From contig JBFGAX010000010.1 in assembly GCA_041567895.1 (NCBI GenBank), forward strand, positions 1 to 64,000: 64,000 bases of DNA, written 5' to 3'. This DNA comes from JABDOU01 sp041567895. GTDB taxonomy: Bacteria; Actinomycetota; Acidimicrobiia; Spongiisociales; SHLN01. The position numbers and the translations under genes were made by a program. Within the stretch, counting starts at the first letter, position 1, and each line of letters starts with the position of its first letter. The notes below the pieces were generated by a model, which did no database searches, was not told where the DNA came from, and saw only the letters and a list, made by a program, of their open reading frames with translations. Of the stretch, positions 17,217 to 24,856 are shown in pieces.

Positions 17217-19283
17217 TCAGTCCCAGGCTCCGGACACGGGGTTATATCGATCGAGCCCAAACTTAATCGTGTGGTTGGCTCCGGACTGGGTATAGGTGTC
17301 ACGCAAATAGAAGGTTCCGTTCGACGGTCTGAAGACCCCGATCGAGTCAACCCCGTCGCCGTTCCAGTCTCCGGCGACGATGCGGTCGCCGGGATTGGAC
17401 CCTTCGTAGTGGAACGCAATATCAATTGTCGGTGTCTGGAGGGAGTAGGTGAGATACAACATCTCGGTCGTGGGGTTGAACAATCCGACCGTGTCTTTGC
17501 CGTCGCCGTTCCAGTCTCCTGCCAGCGGCACGGTGCCGTCGGCGTCGAACACGAGATCCATGTCTGCGAAACCTTGCGTGTTGGAGTTGCGGAGATAGAA
17601 GCGCCGCTCGGAAGGCCGGTAGATGCCGATTGTCTCGTTGCCATCCCCGTTCCAGTCGCCACAGATGGGTTGGTCTTCCGGGATGCCGTAGAAGATGGAA
17701 ATGTCGGCAACCCCAAAGGTGTTGGTCTGACGGAGGTACAAGAACCCGGTGTGCTGACGGTACAGGCCGACGGTGTCGGTGCCCGAGCCATCCCAGTCGC
17801 ACGCCATCGGGCGGTCGCCTGGATCTCCGTAGTAGAAACTGTTGACGGAGCCGTCCGGCCTCAGCAGGTGCCATAGTCCAGTGACGGGATCGTGCCCGGC
17901 GATAGCATCTGCCGCACCACCTCCCACGACGCCACGTTTTTCAATGCTCACGATCTGCATTGACAACAAACCCAGTTTCGACCGCAGTTCCCTGGAGTCG
18001 AAGGATCGTGTAGCCGACGCGCCATTGATGAGCCCGACGAAACTGACCTGCTTGGCGGTCTGATACTGGGTGCCTGCCCGCCGATACGAATCAATGCGAA
18101 TATCGGTGAGGGACTCAAGCCCCACCGCGTTGGCGATGGCGTCCTCGGAAAGGGTTTTCGTCCACCTGGCATTGCGGTTGTTCACGGTTGGCGCGATGGA
18201 CCAGGGATCCGGAACCCCTTTGAGGTACTCGGGGGTGGAGCCGGAGCCGAAGGCGACCCCCGAGTCTTCGGTGTGTCCGAACGTCGAGGACGAATAGAAC
18301 GTGGCAACGGCCAGCGGATCGTTGTTGAACACCTCGCTCTCGTGCGTCATCACCATCGACTCGGTGCTGGCGACCGCCTCTTTCCAGGACTCGACCCCTG
18401 CCCGGAAATTGGTGCCGATATACACCTGATCGCGGGTCGTGTTGTACACGTGACACCAGCAGAGGCTCTGTTGGATGGTCGACGTGTCAGGATGGCCCCT
18501 CAGCGTCATCTTGTTGACCGCGTATGACCTTCCTGCAACCGCCTGGGCCTCCAGTGTCGAGAATGCCCATGAGTAGGGGACCTCGGCCAGACCCCAGAGA
18601 TAGCGCTCGAGGTCGACGACATGGGTGATGTGGAATCCAGTCGGAGCGGTGCCGATCGGTTTGTTCGGTCGGATCCGGAGGTCACCGTAGGTGTAGGTTC
18701 GATCTCCGTCGATGACTATCTGGGTCGTCGGGTCGATCGCCGTCCACCCATCCCAGGTGAAATCCAGAGCGCAGGAGCCCGGTCCCCACCAGGGATCAGG
18801 AGATAGGCCGCTGATGGTCAGCGCGCACCCACCGTCCCTGAAACTGACGACGATGCTGTTCTTGTTCAGAATCGTCACCTGCTCGGTGCCACCGTCGGCC
18901 GTCGGGCGGCTGATCACCACGTAGCCGGAGCCGTCAGGCGCTGTTGCATGTACGTCGAATACGGCAGACGAGCGATGCTGAGAGAGTCCGACCCAGAGAA
19001 TGCCGGGATCGGGGACGTCGACCCCGAGCTGACCGGTGCCGATGTTTGTGAAATACCAGCCGAGGATCTCGGTCCAGCTACGGCCTTCGAGACCCATTCC
19101 GTAGGCGCCGAACTGGGACATACCGGTTCCGTGGCCCCACCCGCCGCCGTGAATGGCGTAGGTGATGCCTTCGGGCTCCGGGGGAGGTTGTTGTGCATGG
19201 GCGGGAGCTGGGGCGTCAGCGATCGTCCACCCCAATGCGACGACTGCGAGCCCGACCGCCAACCAAACCACTAAACGTTTCAT
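17217..19283 (-). CDS. Secreted SpoIID/LytB-like protein with GDWDGDG repeats
   Basis: This 688-residue exported protein has a signal peptide (MKRLVVWLAVGLAVVALGW, cleavage near AHA-Q). A SpoIID-type region follows at about 40-460: HGGGWGHGTGMSQFGAYGM, ITHVVDLERYLWGLAEVPYSW, LEAQAVAGRSYAV, DQVYIGT and ATFYSSSTFGHTED. SpoIID is a lytic transglycosylase that cleaves denuded peptidoglycan glycan strands. The conserved glutamate region here reads LAEVPYSWAFSTLEAQA, retaining a Glu. The last 220 residues are four to five 47-residue repeats ending DRYNPVSGAWD. I start at ATG 19283, since the longer frame to 19349 precedes the signal peptide. The repeats are closest to those of the CAP protein. Confidence 0.85.
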   Translation of the reverse strand: MKRLVVWLAVGLAVVALGWTIADAPAPAHAQQPPPEPEGITYAIHGGGWGHGTGMSQFGAYGMGLEGRSWTEILGWYFTNIGTGQLGVDVPDPGILWVGLSQHRSSAVFDVHATAPDGSGYVVISRPTADGGTEQVTILNKNSIVVSFRDGGCALTISGLSPDPWWGPGSCALDFTWDGWTAIDPTTQIVIDGDRTYTYGDLRIRPNKPIGTAPTGFHITHVVDLERYLWGLAEVPYSWAFSTLEAQAVAGRSYAVNKMTLRGHPDTSTIQQSLCWCHVYNTTRDQVYIGTNFRAGVESWKEAVASTESMVMTHESEVFNNDPLAVATFYSSSTFGHTEDSGVAFGSGSTPEYLKGVPDPWSIAPTVNNRNARWTKTLSEDAIANAVGLESLTDIRIDSYRRAGTQYQTAKQVSFVGLINGASATRSFDSRELRSKLGLLSMQIVSIEKRGVVGGGAADAIAGHDPVTGLWHLLRPDGSVNSFYYGDPGDRPMACDWDGSGTDTVGLYRQHTGFLYLRQTNTFGVADISIFYGIPEDQPICGDWNGDGNETIGIYRPSERRFYLRNSNTQGFADMDLVFDADGTVPLAGDWNGDGKDTVGLFNPTTEMLYLTYSLQTPTIDIAFHYEGSNPGDRIVAGDWNGDGVDSIGVFRPSNGTFYLRDTYTQSGANHTIKFGLDRYNPVSGAWD

Positions 19284-19371
19284 AGGTCTGGGCTCAATGA
19301 TAGGACGAGCTGTCGGGGGCTCAATGGGAAAATCACAATAGGCCCGCACGACCCATGGTCCCTGCTTCGGG

Positions 19372-20478
19372 TCACTGGAGCCGGTCGGTCATCGGTCGGC
19401 ACAGGTGGTCGTATTCGACGAGTGCCGGTGGTTTGGACGGATCCGAACAGGCAATACAGTCAGGATTGCGCCGTATGCGGAACCGTTCCATGGTTTGTTC
19501 GAGGCTGTCGTAGTACAGAAGGGTGCCGACGAGCGATGTGCCGATTCGGAGCAGGAGCTTGATGGCCTCGGTTGCCTGCAGGGTTCCGATGATCCCCGGT
19601 AACACGCCAAGCACGCCTGCTTCGGCACAGTTCGGGGCTGCCTCCGGCGGCGGTGGATGGGGAAACAGGCACCGGTAGCAGGGTCCTTCGTAGGGCTGGA
19701 ACACACTGGCCTGCCCCTCGAATCGAAAGACAGATCCGTGCACAACGGGAGTGCGGGTTATGAGGCTCGCGTCGTTGAGCAGGTAGCGAGTGGGAAAGTT
19801 GTCGGCACCATCTATGACGACGTCATAGATGGTGAGCAGATCGATCGCGTTCTCTGCGGAGAATCGCGTCTCGTGCGATTCGACGGCGATTTCCGGATTG
19901 AGGTCGTTCAACGTGCGCGCTCCTGATTGCACCTTCGGCTCACCGACCCGGGCGGTTGTATGCAGCACCTGGCGTTGAAGGTTGCTGAGATCTACCCGAT
20001 CGGCATCCACGAGACCGATTCGCCCGACACCGGCTGCGGCAAGGTAGAGAGCGGCCGGCGAGCCGAGTCCTCCCGCCCCGAGAACGAGAACGCTCGAATC
20101 CAGCAGCTTCTGTTGCCCGGCCGATCCCACCTCTTGCAGTCGAAGGTGACGTTGATAGCGGGCCATCTCGGGTTGATGGTCGGGCGTGCTCCACGGGAGG
20201 CCATACCGTCGCCAGGCATCGACGCCACCCGCCAGCGAGACAGATTCGCCATAGCCGGCTTCTCGAAGCAGTTCTGCGGCTTTGAGCGACCGCAACCCGA
20301 CCTGGCAATACACCAGCAACGGGTCGCCGGGCCTCGCGACATCGGCGATACGGCTCATGAGGTCATCGAGTGGCACCGAGACCGCTCCCGGGATCATTCC
20401 TTCGGTGGTCTCGTCTGGATTGCGCACGTCGATGATCGTGCGTCCGTCGGTCACGGACAGGCTCGGCTGAACTTCCAT
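19372..20478 (-). CDS. Rhodanese - MoeB/ThiF (E1-like) adenylyltransferase fusion
   Basis: This 368-residue protein has a rhodanese domain first (residues about 1-110; active-site loop LLVYCQVGLRS, with the persulfide Cys). An E1-like domain follows, with VLGAGGLGSPAALYLAAAG for ATP, DLSNLQRQVLH, DNFPTRYLLND, the zinc Cys pairs CYRC and CIAC, and NCAEAGVLGVLPGI carrying a conserved Cys. It would adenylate the C-terminal glycine of a small sulfur carrier (MoaD or ThiS type) and load it with sulfur. In MoeZ and Uba4 the rhodanese domain is C-terminal, so the order here is reversed. The frame could extend to 20712, but ATG 20478 starts the rhodanese and avoids the cyclase gene. No sulfur-carrier gene is adjacent. 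Confidence 0.87.
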   Translation of the reverse strand: MEVQPSLSVTDGRTIIDVRNPDETTEGMIPGAVSVPLDDLMSRIADVARPGDPLLVYCQVGLRSLKAAELLREAGYGESVSLAGGVDAWRRYGLPWSTPDHQPEMARYQRHLRLQEVGSAGQQKLLDSSVLVLGAGGLGSPAALYLAAAGVGRIGLVDADRVDLSNLQRQVLHTTARVGEPKVQSGARTLNDLNPEIAVESHETRFSAENAIDLLTIYDVVIDGADNFPTRYLLNDASLITRTPVVHGSVFRFEGQASVFQPYEGPCYRCLFPHPPPPEAAPNCAEAGVLGVLPGIIGTLQATEAIKLLLRIGTSLVGTLLYYDSLEQTMERFRIRRNPDCIACSDPSKPPALVEYDHLCRPMTDRLQ

Positions 20479-20512
20479 GGGGTCATTATCGCGAGCTGAG
20501 CGGTATATGCCT

Positions 20513-21541
20513 TCAACTCGCTTGCGACGGCCGCTGTTCGCCTCCGTTCGTGCGAAGATCCCGGCGGCGGCTCGATGTCTCTGAAAGGTCGATGTAGATG
20601 CGCGTCCGTTGGTGTTTGTCGCGATACAGGCGCCGGTCGGCTTCTGCCAATGCTCGCTCCAGAGTTTTACCGGCGACGTGAACCCATCCGACGGACACAT
20701 GAGCGAACGCATTCCGGACGCGCTCGGCTAGATCACCCATTCCTCGATCATGGAGGCCGACGAACTCGTCGCCCCCGATCCGATACAAGCGGCATCCCCT
20801 TCCGGCGGCCTGTGTCAGCGCGTGCACGAACTCGAGGATGTATGCATCGCCTCTGGCATGGCCAAATTCGTCGTTGATCGCTTTCAAACCATCGAGGTCC
20901 CACAACGAAAGCAGGAATGCTCCATTCTCGTAGAAGTCGAGATCTAGCGCCCGACGGTTTCCAAACCCCGTCAAGGGATCAATCAAGGCCGCTCGAGCCA
21001 GCGCAGCTTCGGATGCTTCGAGCGCCGTGATCAGGCGGTTGAAGAAGAGGCCTCCCACCAGAGCGCTGACGGTGACCAGGAACAATCCGGTAGCGAGCTC
21101 TTCGGTCGACGGCCCGAGCAGCACAACTCCGAGAACGCCGAGCGCCGTGCTCAACACAGCGGCCTTCAGTCCATACAGGCTCACCAGGATGATGTTTGGA
21201 ACAACGAGTATCGACGCAAACATCATCGGTGAGATCCCGAGTTGTTGCGGGATGGCACCGGGAGCAAGTGAGTACCACAGAATCAGCGTATAGATTCCGA
21301 GCAGGTGGATCTGCACGTACCGGTTGCTCTGGCGCCTATGAAGAAACGTTCCGATCAGGTTGAGTGCGAGGAATGCGGCGTCAGCCCGGAACTCGTCCGG
21401 GCCACCGATACCGAGGTGGATCACGAATGTGATCGCGAGCGAGGTCCAAGCGAGGGGGAGGTAGCGCTCTGCCAACCAGGATCGAGGATCGGCCGATCGG
21501 CTCCCCTCACTCCGGGACACAGCAAGTGGGTTGTGTTCCAT
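20513..21541 (-). CDS. Membrane-bound diguanylate cyclase (GGDEF)
   Basis: This 342-residue protein has about six predicted membrane helices in residues 25-170 and a C-terminal GGDEF domain at about 185-325. The domain shows DPLTGFGNRRALD, LWDLDGLKAINDEFGHARGD and RIGGDEFVGL near residue 255, all intact, so cyclase activity making c-di-GMP is expected. I see no clear RxxD inhibitory site upstream of GGDEF. The sensor part is a plain membrane domain, so its signal is unknown. It lies 34 bases upstream of the rhodanese-E1 gene on the same strand. An HD-GYP protein at 55199 is a possible counter-enzyme. Confidence 0.92.
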   Translation of the reverse strand: MEHNPLAVSRSEGSRSADPRSWLAERYLPLAWTSLAITFVIHLGIGGPDEFRADAAFLALNLIGTFLHRRQSNRYVQIHLLGIYTLILWYSLAPGAIPQQLGISPMMFASILVVPNIILVSLYGLKAAVLSTALGVLGVVLLGPSTEELATGLFLVTVSALVGGLFFNRLITALEASEAALARAALIDPLTGFGNRRALDLDFYENGAFLLSLWDLDGLKAINDEFGHARGDAYILEFVHALTQAAGRGCRLYRIGGDEFVGLHDRGMGDLAERVRNAFAHVSVGWVHVAGKTLERALAEADRRLYRDKHQRTRIYIDLSETSSRRRDLRTNGGEQRPSQAS

Positions 21542-21667
21542 GATGCTCGCTGTCTTTGCACAAGGTTTCGGCCTACGTTCGGGCCGGCGTGAGGATTTTT
21601 CTGGAAGAAGACTCCACTTTCTCTGTCACGGTCCTGTTGCACACATCTACTTATAGATAAAGGTATT

Positions 21668-21699
21668 GCATGTAACTATTGTTATATGGTATTACATGC
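21668..21699. promoter_or_regulatory. 8-bp inverted repeat next to start codon, AT-rich
   Basis: GCATGTAA at 21668-21675 is matched by TTACATGC at 21692-21699, separated by 16 bases. The right arm ends three bases before ATG 21703. The block from about 21645 to 21702 is strikingly AT-rich for this chromosome. It looks like an operator overlapping a core promoter or a leaderless start. No Shine-Dalgarno sequence precedes the ATG. Confidence 0.45.
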
Positions 21700-21702
21700 T
21701 CC

Positions 21703-22230
21703 ATGAGGAACGCAGCTGACAGCCAGCCCGCCGGCGGAGACCATGTTCGTCCTCCCATGGAAGATGCCGGAGTTCCTCGACCGACCGTTCGCCGTCGCAG
21801 AACCGTGCGGGCCGTGATCTGGGATGACCCCACACCGGGGTTCTCAGCCCAGGACGATTACGTCCGCCGGTTCTGGACGGCGGTCATCGGTCCGGGAGCC
21901 GTGGCAGATCTCCTGCGCCTGATGGCTGCTGCCGGCACCGACAGAGAACTCAAACGGCCGGTGTTCCTCGCCGAGCTTGCGAGGGTCGGCCTGGCTCGGG
22001 ACGGATGTGTGGGTAGTGGACAGAGCAACGTCACGGACGGTCGCCCAGGAGGGGAAGATCGCAACGGAAATCTGGGGGAACACCGCGGGGACAATCGCGG
22101 GGACAATCGCGGGGACAATCGCGGGGGCAATATCGTGGCCGTTCGATCCGTCGTTCCGCCGATACCCGAAGACTGGGTACGCAAGCTCCCGACGGCAATC
22201 CGCCAGGCACACGCCGAGCGAACTCGTTAG
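21703..22230 (+). CDS. Actinobacterial protein of unknown function with RGDN repeat
   Basis: This is a 175-residue protein of unknown function. The first 35 residues are basic and disordered (VRRRRTVRAV). A conserved-looking core follows: VIWDDPTPGFSAQDDYVRRFWTAVIGPGAVADLLRLM, then KRPVFLAELARVGL. I associate this WDDPTP...YVRRFW...GPGAVADLLRL pattern with small unannotated actinobacterial proteins. After the core comes a low-complexity part with three RGDN units and one RGGN, encoded by 12-bp tandem repeats, and then VPPIPEDWVRKLP. I chose ATG 21703; a TTG at 21679 lies inside the dyad. It ends convergently 39 bases from the penicillin-binding protein gene. No signal peptide is evident. Confidence 0.7.
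   Translation: MRNAADSQPAGGDHVRPPMEDAGVPRPTVRRRRTVRAVIWDDPTPGFSAQDDYVRRFWTAVIGPGAVADLLRLMAAAGTDRELKRPVFLAELARVGLARDGCVGSGQSNVTDGRPGGEDRNGNLGEHRGDNRGDNRGDNRGGNIVAVRSVVPPIPEDWVRKLPTAIRQAHAERTR
22084..22131 (+). repeat. Four tandem 12-bp units inside the small unknown gene
   Basis: The unit CGCGGGGACAAT occurs exactly at 22084-22095, 22096-22107 and 22108-22119, and with one change at 22120-22131. Twelve bases keep the frame and encode RGDN, RGDN, RGDN, RGGN. Copy number could vary between strains by slippage without breaking the gene. Confidence 0.9.
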
Positions 22231-22269
22231 CGGCCCTGCTTGGCGGGCAGTATCCGCCGAGCGGTGTCC

Positions 22270-24777
22270 CTAACCGCCCTCTTCCGGTGGAGGAGGCGGC
22301 GGCTTTCCGATGATGGCGGTGACCGTGTCGCCCGTGGCGACTTTGGTTCCCGCGCCCGGTTGCGTCTGAATGATCTTGTTCCATGCATTCTCGTCCGGGG
22401 TCTCGACAAAGGTCGGCTGCAGGTTGACCGAGATCCCGGTTGTCTCGGCGGTCGTGATGAGGAGCTGGTTGGCCTGGGTCAGCGTCAGGCCGACCACGTC
22501 CGGCATGTTGATTTCGGGCGGTAGGCCGGTCGAGACTTCGATCGTCACGGCGTTGCCCTGTGTCATCTTGGCCCCGGCGGCCGGAACCTGGTTGACGACG
22601 ATGCCTTGAGCCTCGTACGAATTGACCTCGACGATTGCGACATTGAGATGAGCGAGGTAGATCTGCGAGGTCGCCTCGGATTGAGAGAGGCTGATGACGG
22701 ACGGAACGGTGGTCGATGGAACGACTTTGTACTTGCTCGTGCCGTCTGGCAGGGGAGCGAAGTTCTCCTCGGGAACGCCTTCCAGCAAGATCGTCATGAA
22801 CTCTTTCCACATCGGAGCCGGAACGTCCCCGCCGAATACACGGCTGTAGGTGCGGCCGTTGATTTCGACATTACGCATCGCAATCTGCTCGTCGGCATAG
22901 CCGACCCACACAGACGAGGTGTACTGGGGAACGAACCCGACAAACCAGGCGTCACGGAAGCTCTGCGTGGTGCCCGTCTTTCCCGCCATCGGCCGTCCGA
23001 TGTTGGCCTTTGGAGCAGTACCCCTCGTGACGTTTCGCATCGCTTCGACCACCGTCGCTGCGAGCGCCGGATCGGTGACCTGCTCGCTGACGATCTCGTA
23101 CTCGTAGAGCACCTCACCTTCCTCGGTTTCGATTCGTTCGATCAGATGCGGGCGAAGCCGGTTTCCGTACCGAGCCAGGGTGGAGTAGGCCGCCGCCATG
23201 TCGAGTGGTGTCACTTCGCCCGCACCGAGGGCGAGCGAATACACGAGCGGCAGCTCGGAGTTGATGCCCAGGCGGTTGGCCATGTCGGCCATGTTCTCCG
23301 GCCCGGTGGCGAGTGCCACCTGGGCATAGACCGTGTTGATGGATCGGTACGTTGCCTCGAACAGCCGGGTGAGTCCACCGCCTCCTCCGCGGACCGTCCA
23401 GGTAAAGCTTCCTCCCGGGCCACAGGGAACGCTGCATTGCAGCTTCAGTGGGCTTTCAGAACTCCAATAGCTGTTGATCGATCCCCCATTTTCGAGATAG
23501 GCCATGAGCGCGAAAGGCTTGAACGATGATCCGGGCTGGCGCAGTCCTTCGGTTGCGAGGTCGTAGTCGCGCTGGCCCGCCGCAAAGTCGGTTCCGAAAT
23601 CCAGACCGCTCGCCATTACCTTGATCGCACCGGTGTTGTTATCGATGGTGGTGATGGCTCCGGTTGGCGCCTTGGCGCCGTCTTCCGGCACCGGCAGCCA
23701 CGTGCGCAGCAAGCTGTTGGCGGCGCGTTGGAGGCCCATGTCGACCGTGGTCGTGATGATCAACCCTCCTTTGAGGCCCGGCTGTTCTTCGCACTCATTG
23801 CTCTCGGCCGGACACCCGAAGATGGCCACCTCTCGATCCTCAGGGGTGAGCCCGAGAACGTTGAATTCAGGATTGTTCAGGAGTTGTCGGATCGCCTCGA
23901 TGCGCACCTGCGGTGCTTCTTCGATCAACGTCTCGTGCGGAATCGGGGCGACCGGTTTGGCGATGGCCGCGTCCGCCTCTTCCTTCGTGATGAAGCCGTC
24001 GCTCACCATCAACCTGATGACGATGTCGCGTCGATCCTTGACGAGGTCGGGATTGCGGCGCATATCGAACTCGGTCGGGTTGCGCAACGCCACCGCGATG
24101 GCGGCCGCCTCTTCGATCGTCAGATCGGAAACGTCTTTGCCGAAGTATTCGCGGCCCGCCGCAGCCATGCCGTAGGAGTTCCAGCCAAAATATTGTGAAT
24201 TGAGATAGAACTCGAGCAGCTGATCCTTGGTGTAGATCTTCTCCATCTCGGTGGCGTACTTGATCTCTGCGATCTTGCGCTGGAACGTCACCTCTCGTCC
24301 GACGTAACCCTGGGCCCGGACTATCTGCTGGGTGATGGTCGATGCGCCCTGGGTGCTGTCGTTCTTCAGGTTCTCGAGGAAGGCTCGTACGACGGCCTGA
24401 GTATCGACGCCCCGGTGTTCGTAGAAATCGCCGTCTTCCGCTGACAGGACGGCTTGTACAACGTGATCTGGAAAATCTTCGAGCGGGGTCGGGTCGCTCA
24501 GCCGCAACGACAGCTCGGCTAGCCGCTCGCCATCGGCGGAGTAGAGGGTCGAGAGTTCTGAGAGGTTGGGAAGGATGCCGATATCGTCCGGGCTGATGGC
24601 AGGGACGTTTCGCTCCTCGAACGCCTCAAACACATTCGAAGCCTTGTTTGTCCCCATGAACGAGAACAAGCCAACCCAGGTGGCAGTCAGGATCCCGAGG
24701 ATGAGGAGAATCAGAAAGGCGGGGAAGCCCCGTCGTATACGTTCTTGCCGTTCGGCGAGGTGGATGGAGTTGTCCAT
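22270..24777 (-). CDS. Class A penicillin-binding protein with C-terminal PASTA domains
   Basis: This 835-residue bifunctional peptidoglycan synthase has a short cytosolic tail, one membrane helix (FPAFLILLILGILTATWVGLF) and a GT51 transglycosylase domain with EDGDFYEHRGVD, GASTITQQIVR and KIAEIKYATEME. The transpeptidase domain has PGSSFKPF (active Ser in SSFK), a later SIN motif (SINTVYAQ) and MAGKTGTT. Two PASTA domains follow (about 690-760 and 762-830), ending in a Pro-rich tail. PASTA domains bind muropeptides or unlinked wall. The N-terminus is set at ATG 24777, because the longer frame adds only 15 residues. It diverges from the mutase gene with 79 bases between starts. Confidence 0.95.
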   Translation of the reverse strand: MDNSIHLAERQERIRRGFPAFLILLILGILTATWVGLFSFMGTNKASNVFEAFEERNVPAISPDDIGILPNLSELSTLYSADGERLAELSLRLSDPTPLEDFPDHVVQAVLSAEDGDFYEHRGVDTQAVVRAFLENLKNDSTQGASTITQQIVRAQGYVGREVTFQRKIAEIKYATEMEKIYTKDQLLEFYLNSQYFGWNSYGMAAAGREYFGKDVSDLTIEEAAAIAVALRNPTEFDMRRNPDLVKDRRDIVIRLMVSDGFITKEEADAAIAKPVAPIPHETLIEEAPQVRIEAIRQLLNNPEFNVLGLTPEDREVAIFGCPAESNECEEQPGLKGGLIITTTVDMGLQRAANSLLRTWLPVPEDGAKAPTGAITTIDNNTGAIKVMASGLDFGTDFAAGQRDYDLATEGLRQPGSSFKPFALMAYLENGGSINSYWSSESPLKLQCSVPCGPGGSFTWTVRGGGGGLTRLFEATYRSINTVYAQVALATGPENMADMANRLGINSELPLVYSLALGAGEVTPLDMAAAYSTLARYGNRLRPHLIERIETEEGEVLYEYEIVSEQVTDPALAATVVEAMRNVTRGTAPKANIGRPMAGKTGTTQSFRDAWFVGFVPQYTSSVWVGYADEQIAMRNVEINGRTYSRVFGGDVPAPMWKEFMTILLEGVPEENFAPLPDGTSKYKVVPSTTVPSVISLSQSEATSQIYLAHLNVAIVEVNSYEAQGIVVNQVPAAGAKMTQGNAVTIEVSTGLPPEINMPDVVGLTLTQANQLLITTAETTGISVNLQPTFVETPDENAWNKIIQTQPGAGTKVATGDTVTAIIGKPPPPPPEEGG

Positions 24778-24856
24778 GGAACCTTTGACGAAGGGATACC
24801 TGTGAGGGTTCCCCGGTAGCATTGGGTCGGTTCGATCAGGAGCGAAGCCTACCCAC

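Noticed and set aside
22084..22131. CRISPR-like array
   Set aside because: The units are 12 bp, contiguous and without spacers, and they keep the reading frame of a gene.
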